A stretch of DNA of 64,000 bases. Origin: Desulforapulum autotrophicum HRM2 (lineage in GTDB: Bacteria > Desulfobacterota > Desulfobacteria > Desulfobacterales > Desulfobacteraceae). Of this stretch, positions 8,901 through 17,554 are shown piece by piece. The DNA lies in the NCBI RefSeq assembly GCF_000020365.1, contig NC_012108.1, positions 5,525,074-5,589,073 of the forward strand, in the 5' to 3' direction. Under the pieces are notes generated by a model. It was not told the origin of the DNA. It saw only the letters and a list, made by a program, of their open reading frames with translations, and ran no database searches. The position numbers and the translations under genes are program-made. Positions within the stretch are counted from its first letter, which is position 1, and each line of letters starts with the position of its first letter.

Positions 8901-10287
8901 GAAATTTTGCCGTCACAAGGGCATTGCGGCAGTCAAGACGATCCCAGGTGACTTTTCGGTACAGGCTTGCCACAGGCTCGTCATATTCATTCTGATGATC
9001 GGTCAGTTTCCGTGTCAAATCACCGGCCTTGGCCAGGGGGAGGGGAAGCTGGCCAAACAGCAGGCTGCGGGCTGCTTCAAGCAACGCACGATCACTGGTG
9101 TTGATGCCCTCAATGGCTTTGTAATCCAGGATATAGCGGGCCACACGTCCACTGCTTTTGAGCAGGGCATCAAACAACTCACCCACCCCAGGCACGGGTT
9201 TGCCCGAATTGATGTAATCATCCAGCAGAACATCCACATTGGCCATGATCACATTGAACCAGCCAAAATTTGCCCCGCTCATGGCATAGGCTGCTTCCAC
9301 CAATCCCGGAGGGTAGCGGTGTCTCAGCTTCCGCTGTTCCCCCAGTTTTTTGACATAATCGGCCACATCGGCAAATGCGTTGTTTTCAAGCTCCACCAGT
9401 TCAAAACGCCTTGCAGTGGACTGAATTTCCCTCAATTGCTGGCCCAGCAAGGGGGAACACAGGGCCACATAACGAAGCCAGGGCAGTTTGCGTCTGGGAT
9501 CTTCCTCTTTGATGGCCTTGCCGATGAGGCGAATGGCCTGGCCGTCCAGCCGCTTGGCTTCATCCTGCTCAAGGCCGAAGGTGGCGGCTTCAGCCACTGT
9601 TTCAAGCTCATCCAGGACCACCAGAATATAATCTATGCCAAATTTATGGAGATAAGCGTAAGCCGCCTGAACAAGTTCCGTCACCAGATTGGCATCATAG
9701 TAAAGGTCCTCTTCACTATGACCGGCATCAAGTTGCATCACATGGGCAAGGGTTTCCGGCTCAAACCCCATGGGGCTCAATCGGCGCAGGGCCTGTTTTG
9801 CGATCTCACTCTGGATGGAATCGTCAAATTTTTTCGTGGCAAGGGGTAAAAGCGCCTTGTACAAACCAAAACCAAACCAGTTATCCGAGTTCTGATAATC
9901 CGAAGCCACCTGTGAATATCGGATATAAAGGGCCAGATAGCCATCCCGGCCGGCGTCATCGTCAAACAGGGCCGCATCTTCAAGAATCCGATGGCTGTTT
10001 CGCACATACCAGCCCTGGGAGCAGTCGTTTGTCTGGGAAACAAGCTCATGTCCCAGGCGGGATTTACCCCGTCCCCATTCACCAATGACGGCAAAGACAT
10101 GGGCAAAGTTGTCGGAATCCTGATCAACCGTTCGGATAAACTGGCGGTATTGATGAAAAAAACGGCTCTGGCCCACAAGGGGATCACGGGGAGGATAATC
10201 CGACACACCGGTTGCTGCCCAGGTATGCAGATTAATGGCAAGATCGATTATTTCATATGAAACAGCAGCCTCTTTTATCTCTTTCAC
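5989..10287 (-). CDS. Large P-loop ATPase with coiled-coil C-terminal half
   Basis: GTG 10287 is preferred: it overlaps the upstream stop as GTGA and has GAGGCGG about seven bases before it, whereas the longer reading to ATG 10356 runs 73 bp into the previous gene. The product is 1432 residues. The N-terminal 300 residues are an AAA/STAND-type NTPase: VGQ box at 38-40, Walker A GEWGRGKS at 69-76, Walker B LVVLDE at 222-227. The middle has no motif I know. From about residue 1150 on it is rich in heptad-like Lys/Glu/Leu helices. Very large ATPases of this sort occur in BREX (BrxC/PglY) and MADS; it is not a clear BrxC. It probably couples recognition of unmodified DNA to the effector. Confidence 0.82.
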   Translation of the reverse strand: MKEIKEAAVSYEIIDLAINLHTWAATGVSDYPPRDPLVGQSRFFHQYRQFIRTVDQDSDNFAHVFAVIGEWGRGKSRLGHELVSQTNDCSQGWYVRNSHRILEDAALFDDDAGRDGYLALYIRYSQVASDYQNSDNWFGFGLYKALLPLATKKFDDSIQSEIAKQALRRLSPMGFEPETLAHVMQLDAGHSEEDLYYDANLVTELVQAAYAYLHKFGIDYILVVLDELETVAEAATFGLEQDEAKRLDGQAIRLIGKAIKEEDPRRKLPWLRYVALCSPLLGQQLREIQSTARRFELVELENNAFADVADYVKKLGEQRKLRHRYPPGLVEAAYAMSGANFGWFNVIMANVDVLLDDYINSGKPVPGVGELFDALLKSSGRVARYILDYKAIEGINTSDRALLEAARSLLFGQLPLPLAKAGDLTRKLTDHQNEYDEPVASLYRKVTWDRLDCRNALVTAKFQRDKEEWFYPSVDQGLSLEGLLENLQTFAIHEREPDVLLVPLEQGEFKHLVQLLYNHPAAEYAADALWQKFFGPEKQLEPHEATHIGPSVAMLLRLDLRYRSQQQNSMIFRDPAHSDKHSQAMEAYKKEAKSVGANKNMVCRTRLTGLYRLLDRNWEYADLPWPNKVGLTILTSPRANGRTGGLMHCDGLKLHPKRQAWFAWVDTKDQLDELHDQVAQIKGDAGRIPVMAFTASIGVNDYYVKGLSHETLRDDILLYHLNSSEVDVVERIGLLPEYMAGFELKESVFTSKFKNRLNNIRDFAYKAIHQWRQELSRRGLIAWPLRPTAKINSNDRRLLAAAWRLLCIDEPKLGGLYGLTADHGEQGVDVEALSALLGRLQIDPTLYTQGYEQDEQAGLFNHLASPTQAQASFPTFLARIANPAKSQSWDYKKAQQEWYWGYLWSATGLNAKNVFDDWMWLASEINLLKPQMNAVKEGEWITVNRAGLENAVTEAENWLDGDSTEGYKAIVNQLEKVYGSNRIRGLFAPRGSIQEGTQTTHALEDLERARKEFDLLKCLEEQELGSLSPERAATPLAKVVKARGIVLKYAAAVYSRDFPRVTLDNFKTVNLEDRTQSLHNRIEKARLFAQRVELCDRRVGDQVQALIEEIHKDPGAAPPFPQRLFTLSLASITHIFDGVLRKSTDGETAKGETGSSSDTLLHYLRDLRMDKATERLELLSHEVGYDLATDQMKPLSEIEGYVIACFRNFKQRYQVQRSSLERSNVKVGALLKKVDPPPADYPYPEQVGELAELNNKLIFIDDSFKDLDEKVDEERSRFITQARKGNFSAIKDIPDRLMKPIQSTLAGISGQINTIELKIDAYQRKQMKRANSEFVEQLKPLFKASRNRDIPLMQDAETAGLTLLEIEMAVNVRLDNLHKQASDILNGTGVTVERWLDIARLLLSGNEPGLSVEEQTALVNRGFLRVKVAFGG

Positions 10288-11567
10288 AGTACACCGCCTC
10301 GGATCAAAGTTAATGTTCGCTCGTTCATGCCCACACCGCTCTTTTCCCGTTGCCACGCCTCAGCCAGGGGTCTGAATTCCTGCCATATTGTTCTGCCATA
10401 GCGCTGGAAAATCCTGCTTCCCAGACGCCGGTAGCAGAGATCCGCAAAATCAGGATCAATCCGATAATACCCCTGCTCTTCGGACAGGCCGTCGTAATAC
10501 CGCCACACCCGATGGGTCAACAGTGCCTGCACCACAGGCCTCATAAGGGTGTCAAGTTCATCCACAGTCGGTGCTGCCGGAAAAAGATATATGGATCGGC
10601 TCTCCAGAAAACGAACGATCAACCCGGCCAATGTGCCGCACAGCACCTCATTTTCATCTTTATCCACCACAAGGAGCTGAATCCGGGTCGGAAAAAAAGG
10701 ATTCTGCCCGCCGGGAAGTTCCAGCAAAATTCCCCCCTGCTGTTCTGCGGCCCAACTGTCCTGGGCATAGATCAGGCAGGTGAGCAGAAACGCCCAGGGA
10801 TTGGCCAGCACCCAGGCAAGGGCTCCCATTTCATGGGTTTCCTGGATAGCTCCTTTATTTTCAATAACACCGGTGAGCAGAAAATCCCCGGCTATCATCT
10901 GATTCAGCATGGGACCGCCACGCAATGCATTTCCATCGTCTGCCTGGGGCAATCCCAGCAAACGTCCCCTGCACCAGTTGATGTCCGGTCGCAGGCCCGT
11001 AGGATCCACCGGTTTCAGCGCCGTAAGCGGATTGCTTTGAAATGACTTTAACCAGGCTGCCGCAGACAACACCCGGCACAAAACAGGCGTTGCCGGAGCA
11101 AGTTCTGCAACCGACCCCAAAAGCTGTCTCTCCAGGTCCCCCCAGGGTGTGGCAGCAAGTTTTGCCCCGGGTAACGATGCTTCAACCCAGGATGCGGCTT
11201 CACCCAATTGGGTCACCAATTGAACCAGAACTTCGGACGCTTTCAGCCCGGAGGCCTCTTTCACACGGGCCGCAATGATTGACAGCCACGGCGACCGGAT
11301 CCCAACAGCCGTTGCCAAAATGGCTGCCACCGCCTCGTTGTCCGTTGCCACCCGTTGACGCAGGGCCAGCAGGGGCTTGGCTGCAATCCACTGGAAAGGG
11401 GAGGTGGGGCTTTCCTCCATGGATGCCGGACAGGCCGGGGCCGCAATGCCAGAAAGAAGTGTTTTTAACTGTTCGGCAAGGGATCTCTGTTCCACACGGC
11501 AAACCCCTTTTATGAACAGTTGTTTTAGTCTCTGCACCGTCGCAAGCCATGGTTCCTCAGCTCCCAT
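10284..11567 (-). CDS. Unknown defence-operon protein
   Basis: A 427-residue cytosolic protein, largely helical in the first 300 residues and mixed alpha/beta towards the end (IQLLVVDKDENEVLCGTLAG, SIYLFPAAPTVDELDTLM). No known motif was found, and it is not PglZ (too short, no phosphatase motif). Its ATG overlaps the preceding gene by 11 nt and its stop overlaps the start of the large ATPase, so translation is coupled on both sides and the three proteins are probably made in fixed ratio. A subunit partner of the ATPase is the simplest reading of the context. Confidence 0.75.
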   Translation of the reverse strand: MGAEEPWLATVQRLKQLFIKGVCRVEQRSLAEQLKTLLSGIAAPACPASMEESPTSPFQWIAAKPLLALRQRVATDNEAVAAILATAVGIRSPWLSIIAARVKEASGLKASEVLVQLVTQLGEAASWVEASLPGAKLAATPWGDLERQLLGSVAELAPATPVLCRVLSAAAWLKSFQSNPLTALKPVDPTGLRPDINWCRGRLLGLPQADDGNALRGGPMLNQMIAGDFLLTGVIENKGAIQETHEMGALAWVLANPWAFLLTCLIYAQDSWAAEQQGGILLELPGGQNPFFPTRIQLLVVDKDENEVLCGTLAGLIVRFLESRSIYLFPAAPTVDELDTLMRPVVQALLTHRVWRYYDGLSEEQGYYRIDPDFADLCYRRLGSRIFQRYGRTIWQEFRPLAEAWQREKSGVGMNERTLTLIRGGVL

Positions 11568-13488
11568 GGTTTTCTCCTTTGTCTGCCGTTACTGCTGCCT
11601 GATAGGCCTGGGCCGGGTGGGTGGGCTGGTCGGGGAACCGCAACACAAGCTTTCCCTGACTGACCAGCTTTGAAAGATGATTTTTCAAGGTTTTCATCTT
11701 CCGGTTCAACATATCAGCAAGCTCCTGGGGCATCACATACCTGTTTTCACACAAAATCAGAATCGCCTCCTCCATTTTGTCCGGGGTACTGCGTTGGCGG
11801 TTCCTGATCTCCCGAACAATATCAGGTAATGTGGCGTCAGTATCAATTGCAGGAGCTTCAGGCGGCAAAACGTCCTCTCCCTGTGAGGTCTCGGCCGCCT
11901 TATGTTGGGAGCTATCGTCCTTATGGGGTAAGCTGCCGTCCTTATGGGGTAAGCTGCCGTCCTTATGGGGTAAGCTGCTGCGCCCCCTATGCGTCCCCTC
12001 CGGTGCCAAGGTATAGGAACTCCAGCGTCTTTTCTCCTTTACCGTCAGAAATCCTTTTTTAACAAGGGTTTTAAGAAGGAAGGTCAGGTCCCGGGGATGC
12101 TGATCCGTGAGTTCCTGAAGCCGGTCGTTGGTAACGCTTCCTTCAAGAATGGCCGTAGCTATGGCCAGGCGTCCATTTTCATCGAGCAAATGCATTTTCT
12201 GGGGAAATCGTCGTTCCATCTCAATGGTCACCTCGGGTGGAAAAAGACTGATGGTTGTCAGACGCAGGCAAACCTCTTCCTGTTCGGTATTTTCCTCCAA
12301 AGCCGGGGCGCGCCAATCCTGCTCCCGCCAGGCCTGAAGTATTTTTGGAAAACCGGACCCTGCCTTTTCACCGGCACCGATCATCTGGAACATCTGCTGC
12401 AGCGAAGGATTGCGGCAGTCGCTTTTACCCCCGGAACGAACCTGTTCAGCCGGCAGACGCAGACGCCCGGGATTATGAAATTCAAACCCATGGGGCAGAC
12501 GAAAAATTCTGATGCCTCCCCGCCCCTGGTAATCGGCATGGATCAGGGTATTGACAGTGGCCTCGCGCAAGGCCTCATGCTGGGGCGTTTCGTCCCTGCG
12601 AAACAGGTCCGGTCCCATCTTAAACGGAATTTGAAGACCGTCCCGCAATTTGGGGATCACTTTGCGGTAAAACTCAAAGAGATTACCGGCCCAAAGCCCG
12701 TCAAGGGTTACCCGGTCCAGCCACCGGGGGGCATTGGATATGTCAGTTGAAGGAAGATGGCGATAATCAAGATGAAAGTAGGGAAAATGATCAAGGATAC
12801 TTCGCTGGCGGCCGAACATAAGCAGCCCTGCCAGGGTCAGCCCTTCATCGCCCGTGGAGCGGTCCATGGCCCAGCCCCCGAGTTGCCGCAGCATCTCCCG
12901 GTCATCTCCGGCCATGAATGGATGCCCCGGCAGATTGCTTTTAAAAAGATTCCTAAAGGCGGCAAGACTGTCCAGCTCCAGGTCATTGAGGCTGAAATGC
13001 TTGAGGATTTCACTGTCCGGAGGACGTTCGGAAGCGTCGGAAAACATCCGCCGGATGCTCTCTTCCGTGGCATGGCGGTCCCCTTCATGGGTGCGGACAT
13101 AGGTCCCCCGAAGGGGATTGTTATTGATATAAACCGGCCGCTGTCGACGATCGGCCCGGGGAATCCGCAACAGCAGAAGGGTTTTTCCCTCTATTTCATG
13201 ATGTTCCACCCGGTCACGAGTCAACAAATCGCAGCTGACCTTTTCCCTGTTGGCAAGGCAATTCCACAGATCTCGCTCGACCTTTTCCACATTGCTCAAC
13301 CCCTTGACTTCAAAACTGCCATCCGCCCTTTCTTTTACGCCCAGAAGGATTAGACCGCCATGGGTATTGGCCATAGCGCTGTAGGTTTCCCACAGGGATT
13401 TAGGTAACTCTCCTGTACCATCCCTGCCCGTTGCCAGCTTGGCTTCAAAGTCCCAGCCTTCCCGGAGGGTGTCAAGGTCAAGGGTCAT
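11557..13488 (-). CDS. AlbA_2 (Schlafen AAA_4) DNA-binding protein with RecG-like C-terminal ATPase-type domain
   Basis: Residues 1-150 form an AlbA_2/AAA_4 domain: WDFEAK, then MANTHGGLILLGVKE. Residues 270-400 hold the companion domain found in putative transcriptional regulators of this class: HEALREATVNTLIHADY, then GRGGIRIF and FHNPGRL. A hydrophilic linker follows with SLPHKDG repeated three times, encoded by a 21-bp tandem repeat, and the C-terminus has a winged helix (YVMPQELADMLN). Its ATG overlaps the HsdS stop as ATGA. Proteins of this family often sit beside type I-like methylases. It may regulate the operon or bind DNA as part of the complex; both are inference. Confidence 0.85.
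   Translation of the reverse strand: MTLDLDTLREGWDFEAKLATGRDGTGELPKSLWETYSAMANTHGGLILLGVKERADGSFEVKGLSNVEKVERDLWNCLANREKVSCDLLTRDRVEHHEIEGKTLLLLRIPRADRRQRPVYINNNPLRGTYVRTHEGDRHATEESIRRMFSDASERPPDSEILKHFSLNDLELDSLAAFRNLFKSNLPGHPFMAGDDREMLRQLGGWAMDRSTGDEGLTLAGLLMFGRQRSILDHFPYFHLDYRHLPSTDISNAPRWLDRVTLDGLWAGNLFEFYRKVIPKLRDGLQIPFKMGPDLFRRDETPQHEALREATVNTLIHADYQGRGGIRIFRLPHGFEFHNPGRLRLPAEQVRSGGKSDCRNPSLQQMFQMIGAGEKAGSGFPKILQAWREQDWRAPALEENTEQEEVCLRLTTISLFPPEVTIEMERRFPQKMHLLDENGRLAIATAILEGSVTNDRLQELTDQHPRDLTFLLKTLVKKGFLTVKEKRRWSSYTLAPEGTHRGRSSLPHKDGSLPHKDGSLPHKDDSSQHKAAETSQGEDVLPPEAPAIDTDATLPDIVREIRNRQRSTPDKMEEAILILCENRYVMPQELADMLNRKMKTLKNHLSKLVSQGKLVLRFPDQPTHPAQAYQAAVTADKGENHGS
11920..11982. repeat. 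21-bp in-frame tandem repeat, three units
   Basis: The unit CTTATGGGGTAAGCTGCCGT(C) repeats at 11920, 11941 and 11962, the last with two changes. It encodes the SLPHKDG linker of the AlbA_2 protein. The length is a multiple of three, so unit gain or loss would keep the frame. Confidence 0.9.
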
Positions 13489-15071
13489 GGTTTTTCCTCC
13501 AAGGGTTCTTCCGCCTTTTCCAGGAGTTCATAGAGTTGATCCAGATCAGGGAACAGGGGAGCACCCGCTTTATCGTCAATCCCCTTTAGTGTTAATCGGC
13601 TTAGGATTTGACGATCAAGGGTGTTGTCCCCTCGTTCTAAAGCCTGCTGGGCGTTGATGATTTCCTGTTCGGTTAGTTTGTTTTCGATAAGGGCTTCTAC
13701 AAGCAGCTTAGCTGACAGAATTAATGAACTTGAAATCTTTTTTGAGATACTCTGAGACAAGCATAAATCAGCAACTTTTTCTTCTTTAAGCAATCTTGGA
13801 ATTATTAATTGAGCAATCCATTCTTGTGTAATATGTGGCTGAGCAACACCTGTAGCAAAGCTCTTTACCTGAATTTGAACAGACTTATGATTTAATATAA
13901 ATTGAAGATAATATGGATTTATCTCCACATTGTCTAATATCCTCAATCTTGCGACTGTTGATCCCACAGCCATGCGATTAGTTAAGGCCGGTATTACAAC
14001 CGCTTTGCCAATTGTCCCATCTTTTGAAAATGCTATGTCGCCTTCTCGCACATGAATTTGTGGTTGCTCCAGATATTTATGTTCTGCAATACATACAAGT
14101 TTATCTGTTTCAATAACCCCATCGTTAAATTCAATACCTCGGAGAAGCCATGGTCCCGTTTTTTGATAATATTCTGTCGTAAGACCTTTCCAACCAATCA
14201 TTGCAGAAATAGAGACTAACTTAGAAAGTTCTTCTCTTATCACATCATGTTTTCTGAAATGTCTTAATAAGGCAATCCTTTGTGGTGAATTAAATTTCAG
14301 GTCAAGTCTGATTTGAAGTTCTTCTGAAGAAATTCTATTAAAAGTTGAAGTGTTTTGAATATTATTGTCCCATTTTAACTCACCTGTAACCAGATTTTCC
14401 GCTTTATTTTTACATTTTCTTTCCCACGCTCTTAACGTTTCGGCCTGACGGACTTTGTTACCGATGTATTTTTGAGAAAAATCTTCTATGGTAATTACAG
14501 GTACTGTTCTAATTCGTGCCATATTGACAGTTGGTTGTGCTGAAATAGTCTTTTCTCTATCAAGAATTGATTGACCATAATATGAATTCAAAAAAGACGT
14601 TATAAAAAAAGGATCATCTTTATGAATTGTTATCTTACAAACATTAGGCCCTAAATGTAGTAAGCCTTTGTTTGCCGGAACAACAGCTGCTCTCCGATAC
14701 TGTCCAGTATATGACAAAACAATTTCTCCATGCGAAAGACTCGACCTTTTTAAGGCAAAATGTGTATTTCGTGAGATAAAAATTGTGTTGGTTAAATCAA
14801 GATTATTTTCTTGAACATTTTGACTCATTACACAAGGAACTTCCCTTGAAAAATTATCATTCTCTGTAAAATATTTTGTAAATTCAAATCCAGAAAGTTT
14901 TGTCACATCGGCAATACGACCTAAAGGACTTGATCCAAAGCTAATTACACGAGCATAATTTTCTAAATGCATTGATTTGTAGTAACAAGCATCAACTCTT
15001 TCTTCAACAAAAGAAGACGCTACGTTAACAATGCTCGGATTTGAATTCATTATTTTATAACTACGCATCAT
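13485..15071 (-). CDS. Type I restriction-modification specificity subunit (HsdS-like)
   Basis: A 528-residue protein with the two-TRD HsdS plan. The first half holds target recognition domain 1 (DVTKLSGFEFTKYF, then GEIVLSYTGQYRRAAVV), followed by a long helix near residue 215; the second holds TRD 2 (GDIAFSKDGTIGKAVVI, GVAQPHITQEWIAQLIIP) and a second helix. HsdS directs the methylase to a bipartite site. ATG 15071 overlaps the methylase stop as ATGA, so the pair is translationally coupled. From about 13,700 to 15,060 the gene is clearly more AT-rich than its neighbours, as expected if the recognition domains were exchanged from another source. Confidence 0.9.
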   Translation of the reverse strand: MMRSYKIMNSNPSIVNVASSFVEERVDACYYKSMHLENYARVISFGSSPLGRIADVTKLSGFEFTKYFTENDNFSREVPCVMSQNVQENNLDLTNTIFISRNTHFALKRSSLSHGEIVLSYTGQYRRAAVVPANKGLLHLGPNVCKITIHKDDPFFITSFLNSYYGQSILDREKTISAQPTVNMARIRTVPVITIEDFSQKYIGNKVRQAETLRAWERKCKNKAENLVTGELKWDNNIQNTSTFNRISSEELQIRLDLKFNSPQRIALLRHFRKHDVIREELSKLVSISAMIGWKGLTTEYYQKTGPWLLRGIEFNDGVIETDKLVCIAEHKYLEQPQIHVREGDIAFSKDGTIGKAVVIPALTNRMAVGSTVARLRILDNVEINPYYLQFILNHKSVQIQVKSFATGVAQPHITQEWIAQLIIPRLLKEEKVADLCLSQSISKKISSSLILSAKLLVEALIENKLTEQEIINAQQALERGDNTLDRQILSRLTLKGIDDKAGAPLFPDLDQLYELLEKAEEPLEEKP

Positions 15072-17086
15072 TCAGCCCTTCTATACGCCCCAACAATCTT
15101 ATCCAGATCATTGGGCACCCCAGAATCATAATCTTCGATATTATTCTTTACCACATACCCCAGGGTTTCGGCCACGGCCATAAACACGTCGGTCTGGGGT
15201 TCGGGCAGGAATTGTTCCGGATGATCCGGGCTTGCCTTACGCTTCTGAAGATAGAGCACCGAGGTTTTGGCACCCGTGCCCGATAACTTGAAGGTATCTG
15301 CAGGAAGGCTGACCACGGCCTTTATAATGGCCTTGCCCCCGACAAACTGGCCGTCGGCATCCTTGGTGCCCATCATATACTCACGGACATAGCGGTCCGA
15401 AGAGTTGCACAGCACCCCGTCGGGCAGCACAATCAGCAGTCGGCCACCGGGTTTGAGGAGCTGAAGACAACGGTCTATAAAGAGCACGGCCGGATCAATG
15501 GAACCGCCTTTGACCGGTTTCCATTCGCCTTTGTTGTTGGGTTTGCTACCCAGGGCCAAACCGCCGGTGGTGGGTCGGCACTCCATCTTATCCGCTTTAG
15601 TGGTGGAAACATTGATCAGATCAGACCTGAAATTGTCCAGAATAAGATCCATATCTTTCTGGTAATGTTGCTTCTGTGTTGCTTTGCCCTTACCGAACTT
15701 GGGAGTACCAAACGGGGGATTGGTGCAGATGAGATCAACACTGTTGGGTTGAAGGGATGGTGTGGTCAAGGAATTGTCCGTGTAAAATATTTTGGCTTTA
15801 TTGGCCCCCTGCAATGCCATATTCACCCTTGCCAGCATCACCATGCGGGGGGCTGAATCCGCGCCCACAAAGCTGTATTCCATCATGTCATTAAACAGGG
15901 CATCCCTTGCTGAATCAGCCATGGGAATATCGTCAAGGGCCGCTTTCAGGTGGCTTAAGGCCACGGAACCAAACCCGTAGGAACCGCAGGTGGGGTCGCA
16001 GAAACGAAACACCGGGCGGTTGTTCGCATCCCGTGTGGTGAGTTGCCCGACTGTTTCAGCATCCTGGACAATATCGTGGAACGCCATGGTGAGCATGGCC
16101 TGTTTCACCGGATTCGGGGTAAGGTAAACCCCCAGCCCCCCTTTGGATTCAAAGTTGGCCCTTAGAAAAACATCGAACACACGACCCAGCACATCCCCTG
16201 ACACATCTTTCAGGGTGCCGTTATCCTTACCCGCGATGGGCCTACCATGGTTGTCGGTAACCGGTCCCAGGTTCTGGATGGCTTCCAACAACGTTTCGTA
16301 ATTGCGGGGCTGAACCAGACGAAAATGGGTTTGGCCACCAAAAATGGGATGGTTTTTTCCAAGATCATCGGTTGTCACATAATCTTCATGGCCCTTCAAG
16401 GCTTCAAAGGCTGCCTTGATCTGGTCCACCGCAACACTGCCGTGTTCTTTCACATATCGATAATCAAACACGGTCCTGAAATCAAGGATCTCATCTTTAT
16501 ATGGAAAGGTAATCTCTTCGTCGTGCTGGACCCGAAAGGATTCCAGAAACAAAAATTTGGCCACCTCTTCGATAATATCGTTCTTATCGTTCACCATATC
16601 TTTCACAGTCTGGTAGACCTGCTCATGGAACCCGTCCAGGTCATGCATGAGCTTGGTGTAAATCTTTAATGACCATTTCAGGGTGGGATCGGTCTTGAGC
16701 CGTTTATACTCATGGATAACTTCAATGGAAGGGATTTCATCAATGGCGTCAATGCCACGGGCGGTAAAGAGCTCATAGCAGCGTTGATTCTTGCCGTCTC
16801 CAAGGACTGCAAACACAGGCCATAGTTCGGCAGAAAGGCCTTCAAGCAGTTGATACACGAGCTCCAGCAGTCTGGAAGGGTCTGAATAACTCCAGTTGCC
16901 CTCTTTAAGGGCAATCACCAGAATGCGCGGGGTCTCTTTACCGGCAGGTTTACCGTGGATATTCCCGGCATATACAAAATCAAGATCGCTCTCGATCAAT
17001 TCAGGGATGGGAAAATCACGATATTGTTTACACATTTTCTGGAAGTCTACTTCAAGATTTTGCTCGGTCTCTTTATTTTTTGCCAT
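15068..17086 (-). CDS. N6-adenine DNA methyltransferase (HsdM-like)
   Basis: The 672-residue protein has an N-terminal region resembling the type I R-protein N-terminal fold (ILVIALKEG, NQRCYELFT) fused to an N6-adenine methylase. Motifs are YLTPNPV (321-327), SAM-binding FCDPTCGSYGFG (362-373) and catalytic NPPF (456-459), followed by the GGRLLIVLPDGVL strand. Motif I has Tyr where most HsdM have Gly (CGSYG versus CGxGG). No HsdR helicase-nuclease is present in the window, so this is not a classical type I system. Methylation probably marks self DNA and protects it from the effectors further down the operon. A 57-bp gap, the largest in this operon, precedes it. Confidence 0.92.
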   Translation of the reverse strand: MAKNKETEQNLEVDFQKMCKQYRDFPIPELIESDLDFVYAGNIHGKPAGKETPRILVIALKEGNWSYSDPSRLLELVYQLLEGLSAELWPVFAVLGDGKNQRCYELFTARGIDAIDEIPSIEVIHEYKRLKTDPTLKWSLKIYTKLMHDLDGFHEQVYQTVKDMVNDKNDIIEEVAKFLFLESFRVQHDEEITFPYKDEILDFRTVFDYRYVKEHGSVAVDQIKAAFEALKGHEDYVTTDDLGKNHPIFGGQTHFRLVQPRNYETLLEAIQNLGPVTDNHGRPIAGKDNGTLKDVSGDVLGRVFDVFLRANFESKGGLGVYLTPNPVKQAMLTMAFHDIVQDAETVGQLTTRDANNRPVFRFCDPTCGSYGFGSVALSHLKAALDDIPMADSARDALFNDMMEYSFVGADSAPRMVMLARVNMALQGANKAKIFYTDNSLTTPSLQPNSVDLICTNPPFGTPKFGKGKATQKQHYQKDMDLILDNFRSDLINVSTTKADKMECRPTTGGLALGSKPNNKGEWKPVKGGSIDPAVLFIDRCLQLLKPGGRLLIVLPDGVLCNSSDRYVREYMMGTKDADGQFVGGKAIIKAVVSLPADTFKLSGTGAKTSVLYLQKRKASPDHPEQFLPEPQTDVFMAVAETLGYVVKNNIEDYDSGVPNDLDKIVGAYRRAE

Positions 17087-17143
17087 CTGTGTTCCTGTTC
17101 TTTTATGTTTTCAGCCCCCATGGGAGGTTGACGATAATTTTTA

Positions 17144-17554
17144 TCAGCCCAGGGCTTTAATAACCGGCCCCATGGTTGTCAATTTGGGATGTTCCCGGAC
17201 CGCCGCAAGAATCATGGGTTCCGTGGCCACCACCCCCGTTGGCAGTTTACTTTTAACCTGTGCCACGGGCATGGGGCGGCCTGACGCACTGACAATCTGC
17301 CAGATCACCCCTGCCAGGTCATCTGCCTGACCATCGCCTTTCTGCAGGTCTTGGGGAATCTGATAAACCGGATCATCACTTTCACCTTTGCGAACCACAA
17401 TTTCCGGCAATACCGCCAGCCACAACCGCAATTGTGACTGGTGCCAGCCGATTTCCTGCCATAGTAAGGGGGAAGTCTGCCATATTTCAGACAGGTGTTG
17501 TGAACTGGCAAGGCTGCGTTTAATGTGGTTCAGCCTGTGGGAAAGATCGCTCAT
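17144..17554 (-). CDS. Small winged-helix-like protein
   Basis: A 136-residue protein. The last 50 residues (SGRPMPVAQVKSKL, then TEPMILAAVREHPKLTTMGP) look like a small winged-helix or HARE-HTH-type domain; the first half is helical. It starts with ATGA overlap on the preceding HsdS-like gene. No catalytic residues are seen. A DNA-binding accessory of the methylase complex or a regulator of the operon are both possible. Confidence 0.7.
   Translation of the reverse strand: MSDLSHRLNHIKRSLASSQHLSEIWQTSPLLWQEIGWHQSQLRLWLAVLPEIVVRKGESDDPVYQIPQDLQKGDGQADDLAGVIWQIVSASGRPMPVAQVKSKLPTGVVATEPMILAAVREHPKLTTMGPVIKALG

Noticed and set aside
11920..11982. CRISPR-like array
   Set aside because: The repeat is a contiguous 21-bp in-frame tandem without spacers.
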